A stretch of DNA of 39,942 bases from Hyphomicrobiales bacterium (GTDB lineage: Bacteria > Pseudomonadota > Alphaproteobacteria > Rhizobiales > Beijerinckiaceae), in contig CANGPL010000022.1 in assembly GCA_947455725.1 (NCBI GenBank), positions 1 to 39,942 on the forward strand, written 5' to 3'. The position numbers were made by a program, and so were the translations under genes. The notes under the pieces are model-generated. The model was not told the origin of the DNA and did not search any database. It was given only the letters and a program-made list of their open reading frames with translations. This document shows, piece after piece, positions 16,226-25,119 of the stretch (the stretch's first letter is position 1; every line of letters begins with the position of its first letter).

Positions 16226-16688
16226 GAGATACGCTCCCGGTCAATCTGTTTACTGTAATAGCAATCGTACCTTGGGTTGTTTTCAATCGAATGACGCTGC
16301 CGCAGGTATATCCATCCGGGAAGAAGCGAATATTAGGTAATTGTAGCATTGGATCGCATTTGATTGGGGAGATAATTTCTAAAATCACATCATTAGGTAT
16401 GACTAGCCAACGTTCCGCGGTTCCCGATAAAATGCGGTGGTTACTTGCATCGACCACTGTAGATACAGGTAGCCCCTTGAGCCTTGCTGCATAGCGATCG
16501 TTGGTCAAAACGGCCATTACTTGATAGGCTAAAGCATTCAATCTATTTGGCGACGTCCCTGATCCAGTACGTGGCAGGGAAAAGGATACAATCAACGCAA
16601 GAATTGTGAGTGCAGCTATTGTTTCCAGCAAAGTAAATCCGTCTTCACCTATTTGAATTTTTCTATCCTTTATTGCCCTACTTCGCAT
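16215..16688 (-). CDS. gspH: Type II secretion minor pseudopilin GspH
   Basis: About 157 residues, with a basic leader then GFTLLETIAALTILALIVSF (Glu+5). The globular part, ending LKTTQGTIAITVNRLTGSVS, has the beta-rich pattern of GspH, which links the main pseudopilus to the tip. The frame extends further upstream, but ATG 16688 overlaps the gspG end by only 11 bases and gives a normal leader length; longer starts would bury most of the leader inside gspG. No strong ribosome site is seen for any choice. Confidence 0.8.
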   Translation of the reverse strand: MRSRAIKDRKIQIGEDGFTLLETIAALTILALIVSFSLPRTGSGTSPNRLNALAYQVMAVLTNDRYAARLKGLPVSTVVDASNHRILSGTAERWLVIPNDVILEIISPIKCDPMLQLPNIRFFPDGYTCGSVIRLKTTQGTIAITVNRLTGSVSLAD

Positions 16689-17145
16689 GATTTGTGATAT
16701 TTTGTGGTCCTTCATGGCCATCTGGTCCAAATGATAGAATATCGTATGGGCTGGATTTACCCGGAATGTGATATTGATATGGGTTTCCCCACGGGTCTAG
16801 CGGCAATTCGCCTGCTCTTAAATAGGGACCATTCCAAACCGAATTATTTTGCGGCCTTTTGATAAGTGCGTTCAGGCCTTCGCTATTTGTTGGGTAACGT
16901 CCATTATCAAGATAGAACAAATCAAGTGAATTCGCAATTGCATCAATCTGAACATGTGCGGCTTTAATTCTTGATTCATATAGATAGCCTAATACACGCG
17001 GTCCAATAATGCTTGCAACCATTCCAATGATTGTTAACACAATTAAAACTTCGATCAATGTAAAGCCGTCTTCGTTCGTTTTATAATCCTTCTGTGGCGT
17101 TTTTTTTACCGCATTTCTGATGCGCAGTATTAGAAGTCTAATCAT
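16678..17145 (-). CDS. gspG: Type II secretion major pseudopilin GspG
   Basis: A 155-residue main pseudopilus subunit. The cleavage site is GFTLIEVLIVLTIIGMVASI with Glu+5. It is followed by the family signature regions YLYESRIKAAHVQIDAIANS then LDLFYLDNGRYPTNSEGLNA, the WNGPYLR and PLDPWGNPYQY motifs, and SFGPDGHEG, the calcium-site loop usually ending GADGxxGG. The leader of ~26 residues is longer than usual. ATG 17145 is preceded by AGGAG about 12 bases upstream. It follows gspF after 15 bases. Identity is very secure. Confidence 0.95.
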   Translation of the reverse strand: MIRLLILRIRNAVKKTPQKDYKTNEDGFTLIEVLIVLTIIGMVASIIGPRVLGYLYESRIKAAHVQIDAIANSLDLFYLDNGRYPTNSEGLNALIKRPQNNSVWNGPYLRAGELPLDPWGNPYQYHIPGKSSPYDILSFGPDGHEGPQNITNHAK

Positions 17146-17160
17146 GGCTCGTGCGATCTC

Positions 17161-18399
17161 CTATCTGGTAAGTTCATTGATCGACATTAGAGCCGACATA
17201 ATTGATACGATCAGTCCACCGATAACCACACTAACGGCAACAATGGCCAACGGGCCTGCAATTCCAATAAGCTTTTCAAGCTGTCTCTCAAATCGATGTT
17301 CAAAAAGATCCGCAGCTTGGTTCAAAAGTGGAGGCAGTTGACCGATTTCTTCGCCGATCCTGATCATCCTTATAGCTACGGGCGAAAGTTCACCTATTCT
17401 TGACAAGGCTTCATAAGCTCGTTCGCCTTGGCGTACATCGTCACGCGCTTTTGTCCACGCTGCTTTTGAGTGGGGCCTCGCAATCGTTTGCCCAACTAGA
17501 TTGATGGCGTCGGCGACAGAAACCCCGCTCTTTATTAAGTGACTAAAATTTATACAAAAAGCTACCGTAATATAATCCCGGTATAATGAACGAGCACCAG
17601 GAAGTTGGGTAATGTATCCAAACCATTTGGCGCGCCGATCTCGGTTACGAAGTACAATTACAAAAATCGAGATACAGGTGATTAAGATTGATATTGCCAA
17701 ATAGCGATGGGTTTCAAGGGATTGTGAAAACTTTAATAAATTAATCAGCGCGGGATCCGTTTTCGCTCCCATGCCGGTAAGTATTGGCGCAAAATGAGGC
17801 AAGACAAAGCCGATAAAAAAAATAAGAACTCCGCAGGCTGCCATTAATAGTATTGCGGGATACTGTAAACCATCCAAGGCCTTCTGGCGTAACCGATGAG
17901 CCTTGGCTCTTTCTTGTGCGATGGCAAGCAAAACTTGGGGTAACATGCCCGACTGCTCGGAAAGCTTGATCAATGCTAGCATGCTCTTAGGAAATAAATT
18001 TGGCTCACGAGCGAGAGCATTGGACAATGGTTCTCCTGCCATGACTGCCATTCGGATGGCATGCACATTCTCCGATAACGTGCCACTCATTTCAGGCGTT
18101 TCAAGTAGGTTTAGTGATTGGTCGAGCCTTAGTGAGGTTTCTAGCAACATACCTAAGTTTTGTATAAATGTTGTGATGTCATGGTGGCTAGGTTTTCGAA
18201 AGTACTTTCCGATTAGAATGAATAGACTTGTTTCTGAGTGCTCTCGCTTTTTTGTTTGATCAGTTGCTGTCGTAATTTCTATAAGGATAATTTTTTTCGC
18301 TTCTAATTGCCGGCGAGCATCATCGATAGTTTCGGAGTCAAAATAACCTACAATGACCTCACCCGTTTCTGCCAAGCCACGATAAAAAAAGCATGTCAT
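17161..18399 (-). CDS. gspF: Type II secretion inner-membrane platform protein GspF
   Basis: A 412-residue polytopic protein. An N-terminal region (FYRGLAETGEVIVGYFDSET, then DDARRQLEAKKI) precedes two GspF/PilC-type cytoplasmic helical domains (~60-180 and ~260-380) with signatures GEPLSNALAREPNLFP, LIKLSEQSGMLPQVLLAIA and IGEEIGQLPPLL. Membrane segments lie near 160-190 (ILLMAACGVLIFFIGFVLPH), 210-240 and the C-terminus. An upstream in-frame ATG at 18462 exists, but ATG 18399 overlaps the gspE stop as ATGA and gives the normal family N-terminus. Confidence 0.93.
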   Translation of the reverse strand: MTCFFYRGLAETGEVIVGYFDSETIDDARRQLEAKKIILIEITTATDQTKKREHSETSLFILIGKYFRKPSHHDITTFIQNLGMLLETSLRLDQSLNLLETPEMSGTLSENVHAIRMAVMAGEPLSNALAREPNLFPKSMLALIKLSEQSGMLPQVLLAIAQERAKAHRLRQKALDGLQYPAILLMAACGVLIFFIGFVLPHFAPILTGMGAKTDPALINLLKFSQSLETHRYLAISILITCISIFVIVLRNRDRRAKWFGYITQLPGARSLYRDYITVAFCINFSHLIKSGVSVADAINLVGQTIARPHSKAAWTKARDDVRQGERAYEALSRIGELSPVAIRMIRIGEEIGQLPPLLNQAADLFEHRFERQLEKLIGIAGPLAIVAVSVVIGGLIVSIMSALMSINELTR

Positions 18400-20099
18400 A
18401 GAATAACTCTCTGCGGCGTTACCCGTAAGATTTCCGAGGGTGCTGTGATCCCTTGATAACATTTTTCTAATGCATCGGTTGCCATGTTGAGAAAGCCTTC
18501 TCGCGATGCTGCCTCTTCAATAGTTTCCGCATCGATACCATTGCGTATCATTTTACGAACTGACCCCGTTGGTTCGAGGATTTCGAAAATCCCAACACGT
18601 CCACGAAAGCCCGAATGATTACAGCGATCACAGCCGACCGGCTCGCATACGATATCACCGGGATTTAAGTTTAGAATTCTAAGACGGGGGTCAGCGTCTA
18701 TGTTTGCGTAAGTAAGTTTTTTTTGTACTTTGCAATGGGCGCAGAGAATACGAACAAGTCGCTGTGCCACAACGGCGCGAAGCGTTGAACGCAGGAGGAA
18801 ATCGTCGACGCCAAGATCTATTAGACGCGGAATGGCCGCGGCGGCCGTTTCAGTATGAAGGGTAGTGAGTACCAGATGGCCCGTTAAGGCGGCATTGATG
18901 GCGATGCTGGCTGTTTCGGCATCTCGAATTTCACCTACCATAATGACATCTGGATCTTGGCGAACAAAAGCGCGCATGGCGGTTGCGAAGGTAAGTCCAA
19001 TTTCTGGCTTCACTTGCGATTGACAAATGCCTTGAATTTCATATTCGATCGGGTCTTCAATGGTGAGGATTTTGCGGTGCGGTTGATTGAGGGTGGTCAA
19101 GGCTGACGCTAACGTTGTTGTCTTTCCAGACCCTGTCGGCCCAGTAATAATCACCAAGCCATGGGAGAGTGTAAGAACACGATCGATCGCTACACGACTT
19201 CTTAACGATAATCCGATTGTGGCGAGATCAAGCACTCCTCTTTCACGGGGTAAAATTCGAATGACTGCTGTTTCACCATGTGGTGACGGCATTATAGCGA
19301 CGCGGATATCAACTGCTCCCCCAGATGTTAATATGCGCGCTGCTCCATCCTGTGGCAGGCGGCGCTCTGCAATGTTTAAGCCCGCGAGGATTTTGATACG
19401 AGATATAATAGCCGGTGCCATCATTCGAGGTGGCGAGGCAATTGGCTGCAAAAGACCATCAACCCTTAAGCGAATGTTTAGTGTGTTGCGCATCGGCTCG
19501 ATATGAAGATCGGTTGCGTTTACCTCCATAGCACGATCAAATAACTCGTTGACGGCCCGCACAACTGGCGCGCCGCTCGCTAAATCTCGCAAATTATCCA
19601 AGTTCCCATTTGCAACAGCGTCCATTGCATCTTCGTCATCGACGGCACTAATGGTTTCGCGTGCAGGTTCGGTCAAGCGGTCAGATAAGAGGGCGTCAAG
19701 ATCGCCTGTGGCGATCGCGAATAGCTTTGATTTTTTCCCTATGACAATCTCAATGGCGTCAATGAGGGCCTCGGTTGGTGGCCAGCAAATGGCGATAGCC
19801 GGCGCTCCATTTGGGGTCAAAAATGGTAAAACGTTATTTTCTCTCAGAAAACGAGCAGAAAACTGGTTTTCGAGGGTCTGGTGTGTTGCAAGCTCATCAT
19901 ATGAAATGCGATCAGAATTTGTGAATTCTGCGACAGCATTAGCGAACTCTTCCGGCTGCAATCCGGTTTCATTCTGGAATTCTCTAAGCGAGCCAATTTT
20001 TTTGGCGTCTAACCGCTTTGACAAAGCCGGTCTTAACCTTTCGATAAAATCCTGAAAGGATTCATCTGGTACGCTTTTAACAAGTTCTATCAACGCCAC
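18396..20099 (-). CDS. gspE: Type II secretion ATPase GspE
   Basis: A 567-residue cytoplasmic AAA-type ATPase that powers pseudopilus assembly. The N-terminal ~150 residues are the GspL-binding region. The catalytic part has LHIEPMRNTLNIRLRVDGLL, Walker A GPTGSGKTT (~319), the Asp box (TIEDPIEYEIQGICQSQV), Walker B with VRQDPDVIMVGEIRD, and the His box TGHLVLTTLHTETA. A Cys4 zinc motif, CAHC then CDRC, near residues 450-490 is typical of GspE. The start is GTG 20099. First gene of the minus-strand operon, with gspD divergent across a 160-base spacer that must hold both promoters; I found no convincing -35/-10 pair there. Confidence 0.95.
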   Translation of the reverse strand: MALIELVKSVPDESFQDFIERLRPALSKRLDAKKIGSLREFQNETGLQPEEFANAVAEFTNSDRISYDELATHQTLENQFSARFLRENNVLPFLTPNGAPAIAICWPPTEALIDAIEIVIGKKSKLFAIATGDLDALLSDRLTEPARETISAVDDEDAMDAVANGNLDNLRDLASGAPVVRAVNELFDRAMEVNATDLHIEPMRNTLNIRLRVDGLLQPIASPPRMMAPAIISRIKILAGLNIAERRLPQDGAARILTSGGAVDIRVAIMPSPHGETAVIRILPRERGVLDLATIGLSLRSRVAIDRVLTLSHGLVIITGPTGSGKTTTLASALTTLNQPHRKILTIEDPIEYEIQGICQSQVKPEIGLTFATAMRAFVRQDPDVIMVGEIRDAETASIAINAALTGHLVLTTLHTETAAAAIPRLIDLGVDDFLLRSTLRAVVAQRLVRILCAHCKVQKKLTYANIDADPRLRILNLNPGDIVCEPVGCDRCNHSGFRGRVGIFEILEPTGSVRKMIRNGIDAETIEEAASREGFLNMATDALEKCYQGITAPSEILRVTPQRVIL

Positions 20100-20259
20100 A
20101 CCCGCAAACGCCTAGCAAAACAAATTTAGCATTTAATAACACCAAAACACCGACTACAATTGGTTGCGATGTGATAGCGCGCCCGCTAATGAATACCAAT
20201 GTGCTAGTAGCATGTGTATAGCCTCGATTCTAGCGTTTGTTCCAGATCTAGGGTAGCCG

Positions 20260-22494
20260 ATGATAGGCCTTGTTAGAGTAATCGTGATAACTAGCCTGGT
20301 TACGCTTGGGGCTTGTAGTGGACTCTATGATCGTTTTGCCGATCAAGGGTCGGACGTTCACTCGGCTTTGGCAGGCATGGATCTGAAGGCGCGTCGTCCA
20401 AAGCCTATCTCTTCGACGGACGGACGGATAGATGGCATTCGCCCGCACGCTCAGACCTTTGTGGATGACGCACCATCTGATGAGACCGCTAAATTACCTG
20501 CGACCGATCCGGCAGCGGTGGGCAGTGATGGATATGACGTTGACTTTCAAGCAACCCCAATTGAAGCGGCTGCTCAGTCGATTTTGGGCAATATTTTAAA
20601 GGCAAATTATGTGATCGACGGCCGAGTTCAAGGTACGGTCACGCTGGCGTCGGGCCGTCCACTTCAAGATAGAGAATTGCTTGTAGCTTTTGAGGTGGCG
20701 CTACAAACGGCGGGTGCAGCATTGTTAAGCGAAAAGCATGGATTTAGGATCGTTCCGATTGATGAAGCTCCCGGACGTAGCCAAATCGACATGTCAGCTA
20801 GTGCTGAACCAGGTTTTGGACTTACGGTTTTACCCCTCAAATATGTCTCCGCTGAAACAATTCAAAAGTTAATTGATGGACTTTCGGCTAAACCGGGAAC
20901 GACGCGAGCCATTCCCGGAAAGAATATTCTTTTGATCCAAGGTACGAGCGCGGATCGTCAGACGGCTCTCGATTCCGCTTTATCGTTCGATCAAAATTGG
21001 ATGAAAGGGCAATTGGTTGGTATATATCCACTCGCAAATTCCGCGCCTGATGTCGTAATCACTGAATTACGCAAAATTATGGATTCGGGCGAATCTGGCG
21101 TGAACCAGACTTTGCTGCAATTTCAGACCTTGGTTCGAATGAATGCAATTCTCGTCATTGCAAAGCGGCAAGATTTGATTAAGACCGTCGCTAAATGGAT
21201 TGAGCGGCTCGATCGATCTGATAGCGCCGCAAATGCTGGGCGCGTGTACCGGGTTAAATATGGTGATGCCAAACAAATGGCAGGGGTTTTGAACGAGGCT
21301 TTCGGTGTTAGTTCAGGTTCTAACGCCATAGATAGCGTTGCGGACCCTTTCTTTAAATCTGGGTCATCTATTCTAGGACTGCAAGCGAGCCAACCTGGAC
21401 AAGGGCGGTCCGACCAAACTCAGTTGCAGCCGGACAATCAAGCCAATAGCATGTCAGCAAATGGTGTCGGGAGTTCAAATGCCGGAATCTTCGGAAATAA
21501 TGCCGTTCTCCCCTCTGGTAGCTTTGGCAATAACGAGCCGGCGAATACGTCTCCGCGCCAAGATAATAAACCAGACGGGCAGCGGATCAAAATAACGGCA
21601 GATCCATTAACGAATTCCATTCTAATTTTTGCCAACAAGGAGGCAGCCGCAATGATCGAGCGATTGATCGAGCGTCTTGATCGTCCTCGTTTACAGGTTG
21701 CTATAGAAGCGACCATTGCAGAAGTTTCCCTAAATGAAAGTCTACAATTTGGCGTCCAACATTATTTGAAAGGCGGCTACGGCACTACTTCAGGTTCGAT
21801 AAGCCTCAATAATGCTGTTAGCCAACAGTCTCTTGGACAAGCGCTGCCTGGGTTTAACTTCCTTTTAGGTGCCCATTCAGATCCGAGTGCTATCCTCAGT
21901 GCTTTAAGTGCGAAAACTAATGTTAAAGTGTTGTCGAACCCGTCATTGGTTGTACTCGATAATCAAATGGCATCATTACAAGTAGGTGATCAGATACCAA
22001 TTGCCACGACGCAAGCTACTTTGGTTGGCTCTAGCACTGTTTCAGGCTCAACAGCATCTTACCCCGTTGTAAATAATATCGACTATCGAAATACTGGCGT
22101 TATCCTTAAAGTTTTGCCGCGCGTGAGTGCGAACGGTAATGTCAGTCTCGAAATCGAGCAAGAAATCAGCAATGTTGTTAACAATTCAAATAGTTCAACA
22201 TTGACACCGAGTGTTTCAGAAAGGCGAGTAAAAAGTGCTGTCGTGGTTGCTTCAGGCCAAACTGTACTGTTGGCAGGCTTGATTAGCGATCAGGAACAGG
22301 CGCAACGCTCGGGTATTCCAATGCTAGAAAAGATTACTTTTCTGGGGGACCTTTTTGCTAAAAACCAGACAGTGGCTAACAGGACAGAGCTGATCATTTT
22401 CATCCGCCCACATATTATTCAGGACGCCATAGACGCGCAGGAAATTGCAGAGCAGATGCGACAAAAAATGCTCGGAGTTAGACTTCCGAAATAG
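20260..22494 (+). CDS. gspD: Type II secretion outer-membrane secretin GspD (lipoprotein)
   Basis: A 744-residue secretin. The signal peptide ends in a lipobox, VTLGAC, with Cys19 as the lipidated residue, so it may not need a separate pilotin. The periplasmic N0 domain (DVDFQATPIEAAAQSILGNI) is followed by N1 (~185-245), N2 (~250-320) and N3. N3 is split by a long Gly/Ser/Asn/Gln-rich insert (about residues 360-440). The secretin core runs from LQVAIEATIAEVSLNESLQFG through KTNVKVLSNPSLVVLDNQMA and VGDQIPI to GIPMLEKITFLGDLF and ELIIFIRPHII. ATG 20260 is preceded by AGGGT. Transcribed away from the other gsp genes. It ends 42 bases before the convergent YHYH-protein gene. Confidence 0.95.
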   Translation: MIGLVRVIVITSLVTLGACSGLYDRFADQGSDVHSALAGMDLKARRPKPISSTDGRIDGIRPHAQTFVDDAPSDETAKLPATDPAAVGSDGYDVDFQATPIEAAAQSILGNILKANYVIDGRVQGTVTLASGRPLQDRELLVAFEVALQTAGAALLSEKHGFRIVPIDEAPGRSQIDMSASAEPGFGLTVLPLKYVSAETIQKLIDGLSAKPGTTRAIPGKNILLIQGTSADRQTALDSALSFDQNWMKGQLVGIYPLANSAPDVVITELRKIMDSGESGVNQTLLQFQTLVRMNAILVIAKRQDLIKTVAKWIERLDRSDSAANAGRVYRVKYGDAKQMAGVLNEAFGVSSGSNAIDSVADPFFKSGSSILGLQASQPGQGRSDQTQLQPDNQANSMSANGVGSSNAGIFGNNAVLPSGSFGNNEPANTSPRQDNKPDGQRIKITADPLTNSILIFANKEAAAMIERLIERLDRPRLQVAIEATIAEVSLNESLQFGVQHYLKGGYGTTSGSISLNNAVSQQSLGQALPGFNFLLGAHSDPSAILSALSAKTNVKVLSNPSLVVLDNQMASLQVGDQIPIATTQATLVGSSTVSGSTASYPVVNNIDYRNTGVILKVLPRVSANGNVSLEIEQEISNVVNNSNSSTLTPSVSERRVKSAVVVASGQTVLLAGLISDQEQAQRSGIPMLEKITFLGDLFAKNQTVANRTELIIFIRPHIIQDAIDAQEIAEQMRQKMLGVRLPK

Positions 22495-22536
22495 CCCAAA
22501 GATTGATAGGTGAGATTCATATCTACCAGCTACCGC

Positions 22537-24894
22537 TTATTTGCCATACGAATACTTATCGCAAGTTGGGCCCCCGGTGCCGAAGCAGGGCACATCGTTT
22601 ATCAGCCCAATATATGCACCTTTCATCAGCATGCGTATCGTATAGGTCGTACTACTCGTCCCCGCTAGGCTTGTGGCCGTTCCGGTCATAGTATGGGCAT
22701 GGTAGTGGTAGCCAATGCCGCTATGATCATGTCCCCCAAAACTGTCTAATGCAGTACCGTAACCTAGCATGGTAGAATAGGCGCTAAGATAGATACCAAA
22801 GAGTGCAACGCCATCATAACCAAATCCAATCAGTGGTGGATGGGTTTTGTCGGTGTAGTCGACGGCATTATAGATGCCAAATGGCCATGTACTGCGATAG
22901 GAATCCGCATGGCAGTGTGGGCCTCCCCCACCGGCTCCGACATGACATCCGGACGGCGAAAGCTCGGCGTAGGCTTGTGAAAATCCTAATTGATTGTTGT
23001 AGGCAGGGAATATAACCGAGCCATCTACTAAAATACCATTATCAGCGGTAGAAGCGAAATTATATACGTCTTTGGCTAATGACGAAACACCGTTGCTCTT
23101 CCACAGGTTTCCGATTGTGTCCATGATTGTATTCTCAGCGACAGAAGTGGACACTTTGCCGTAATCTTTCATCGGAATTCGTAAAACCGTACTCCCTAAA
23201 TTGGAAAAACGCCCGCGGCACCAACCCGTACAACCCTGCGCTCCGGGTGGGTTTGTAATATCGATCAATCCATTCGGCGACGACTGATTCTGATAGGTAA
23301 CAATCAACATAAAGGGGTGATAGACTAGTGAGCTATCTTGCTCATTTGTGAACCAGACATAGGGGACCATGTTTTGATTGGGTGTGCCATTCGAAATCGC
23401 ATCACTAACCAGTGTATTCGCCAAGAGCGCTTTGCGGAATGCGGCATAAACGCTAGTGTCGTACCTTAGTTTTGTGCCGGTAGCTTTGATGGCTGCTAAT
23501 TGCAAATTTGCAGCAGTTTCAGTTGCTGTATTTGTCCCTGGCGACGCTACTTGAGTTATGTATTTTGTTCCGAAATGTTTGTATACTTCCCCGGTTGTTC
23601 CTTCAACATAAGATGGGAGTGTGGTTGAGCTGTAAACAAATGGTGCAGCTTTATCGATACTATAGCCATAGCTGAGAGGATTAAAGTCAGTTGGCATACT
23701 GACATTAATTGGCGTATCAAATAGATATAAGGCTGTCGCATTTGATGAACTGGCAACCAGTTTGTAGGTGCCGCTCGAATAATTTACATAATAGCCTGCG
23801 GCCCCAAAGGTTGAATCTGCAGTGTGGGTTACCGTACAAGAGGTTTTGCTACTAGCCGTTGAGCAAACATGCGTGTAGGTGTAACGCTTCCACGCTCTAA
23901 GAAAATGCGTTGTATTGTCATAGGAGAAAACAGTATAGCCCCAAAGCTTCGAAGCATAACCAAAATTATCGCGAAAATTCAATTTATATGGAGTAATCGT
24001 ATCCGTCGAATCTGCATCAAGGGACATATTAGGGTGGAGATGGGAATCAAGCCTAAAATATGACGAACCGCTTGGGGCCGTGCCAATAATCGTGTTTGAC
24101 GCCAACGAGATTGATGAACTGGAGACAGTGTAGGTGCCCACGCCTCCCGTTGTTCCTGAACCCATTGCGGTTATGGTAGCGCCTTTAAAAGCATTATCAT
24201 CAGATGTTGAAATGGTTGATCCGACGTAAAGAGTGCCTTCAGTTACGGCCGTTACTGTCAGCGTTGTCCCAGTCATCGAGGCGACGCCCACGAAGCGGTC
24301 TGAAACAGCCAAAACCATTTTGTTGAGATAGTCGTTATAGGTCGCCGCCGTGCTTATTGTGCTAGACGTTGCAGAATAACCCGTGGTTGCATTGTACGTT
24401 GAGCCAATCGACAAATAATAAGCGCTTGTAGAGGACGTCGCTGCGTTTGAAATCAAATATCTATTACGACTTGTTAATGCAGTGGCACCGGTTAGACTAG
24501 AAGTATAATAACTCCGCGCTACGATTGTTTTAAAATTTCCGGGTGTAGAATAAGTCGTTGGCGTTGCTGTGAGTGCTGAAGTGGTGCTGCTCGTATACCC
24601 GCTAGCTGAGGCGCTGACTGTGCAACTGTAAGACGTGCCATTAATTAAGGAGCTAGTCGTGCCGACGGTCAGTGGGCTACTAGTACCAGTAGCGGTTTTA
24701 CTGGTGCTGCCTGAAGTGCAAGTTGCTGTATAAGAAGTTGCAGATGTGACGGTGCTGAACGATACTGTTATCGTTTTATCGCCAGATTTAACGGCAAAAT
24801 TTGACGGTACGCCTAGTGTGGCTGCGGTTGCTGTTGAATTTGTAATTAACACCCATACAAAAAGTATAAGAATATTTTTTACGATTGAATTCAT
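22537..24894 (-). CDS. Secreted Fn3-like/YHYH-domain protein 1
   Basis: A 785-residue protein that starts with a Sec signal peptide (MNSIVKNILILFVWVLITNS, then TATA) and an Fn3-like module (~residues 24-115) with paired cysteines (TATCTSG and YSCTVSASA). A Ser/Thr/Tyr-rich beta-strand region follows. The C-terminal third is a YHYH-type domain with a Cys/His cluster CHVGAGGGGPHCHADSYR, FGYDGVALFGIY (the DGxPIYG element), GGHDHSGIGYHYHAHTMTGT at ~720-740 and CFGTGGPTCDKY at the end. The family function is not established; the histidines suggest metal binding (inference). ATG 24933 is possible, but ATG 24894 gives a proper signal peptide. It converges on gspD and diverges from a second YHYH protein, making it a candidate T2SS cargo. 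Confidence 0.8.
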   Translation of the reverse strand: MNSIVKNILILFVWVLITNSTATAATLGVPSNFAVKSGDKTITVSFSTVTSATSYTATCTSGSTSKTATGTSSPLTVGTTSSLINGTSYSCTVSASASGYTSSTTSALTATPTTYSTPGNFKTIVARSYYTSSLTGATALTSRNRYLISNAATSSTSAYYLSIGSTYNATTGYSATSSTISTAATYNDYLNKMVLAVSDRFVGVASMTGTTLTVTAVTEGTLYVGSTISTSDDNAFKGATITAMGSGTTGGVGTYTVSSSSISLASNTIIGTAPSGSSYFRLDSHLHPNMSLDADSTDTITPYKLNFRDNFGYASKLWGYTVFSYDNTTHFLRAWKRYTYTHVCSTASSKTSCTVTHTADSTFGAAGYYVNYSSGTYKLVASSSNATALYLFDTPINVSMPTDFNPLSYGYSIDKAAPFVYSSTTLPSYVEGTTGEVYKHFGTKYITQVASPGTNTATETAANLQLAAIKATGTKLRYDTSVYAAFRKALLANTLVSDAISNGTPNQNMVPYVWFTNEQDSSLVYHPFMLIVTYQNQSSPNGLIDITNPPGAQGCTGWCRGRFSNLGSTVLRIPMKDYGKVSTSVAENTIMDTIGNLWKSNGVSSLAKDVYNFASTADNGILVDGSVIFPAYNNQLGFSQAYAELSPSGCHVGAGGGGPHCHADSYRSTWPFGIYNAVDYTDKTHPPLIGFGYDGVALFGIYLSAYSTMLGYGTALDSFGGHDHSGIGYHYHAHTMTGTATSLAGTSSTTYTIRMLMKGAYIGLINDVPCFGTGGPTCDKYSYGK

Positions 24895-24933
24895 TGAAGC
24901 ACCCAACACTCCTACTATATTAATAATGCTCAT

Positions 24934-25119
24934 ATAAAATCTGTTTGATCAAGTTTTTTTAAGCAGTTTTTTGGTTCGGCATGTTACCGAATTCGGCCGG
25001 TTGATTTTAATTGTTGACAATATAAATATATTTATACTATCAAATATCGTAGCCGTGAAAAATATACTATACTTAATACGGCGGAAGTAGGTTTTATATT
25101 AGTTTTTAGGGTGCCGATT
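24934..25119. promoter_or_regulatory. Shared divergent promoter region of the two YHYH-protein genes
   Basis: A strongly AT-rich spacer between the divergent genes. On the plus strand TTGACA at 25014-25019 is followed by AT-rich DNA with TATACT at 25033-25038 (spacer only 13) and another TATACTATACT-like run at 25064-25075; no ideally spaced -10 is visible. AGGGTG at 25106-25111 is the ribosome site for ATG 25120. Co-regulation of both genes is an inference from the shared spacer. Confidence 0.35.
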
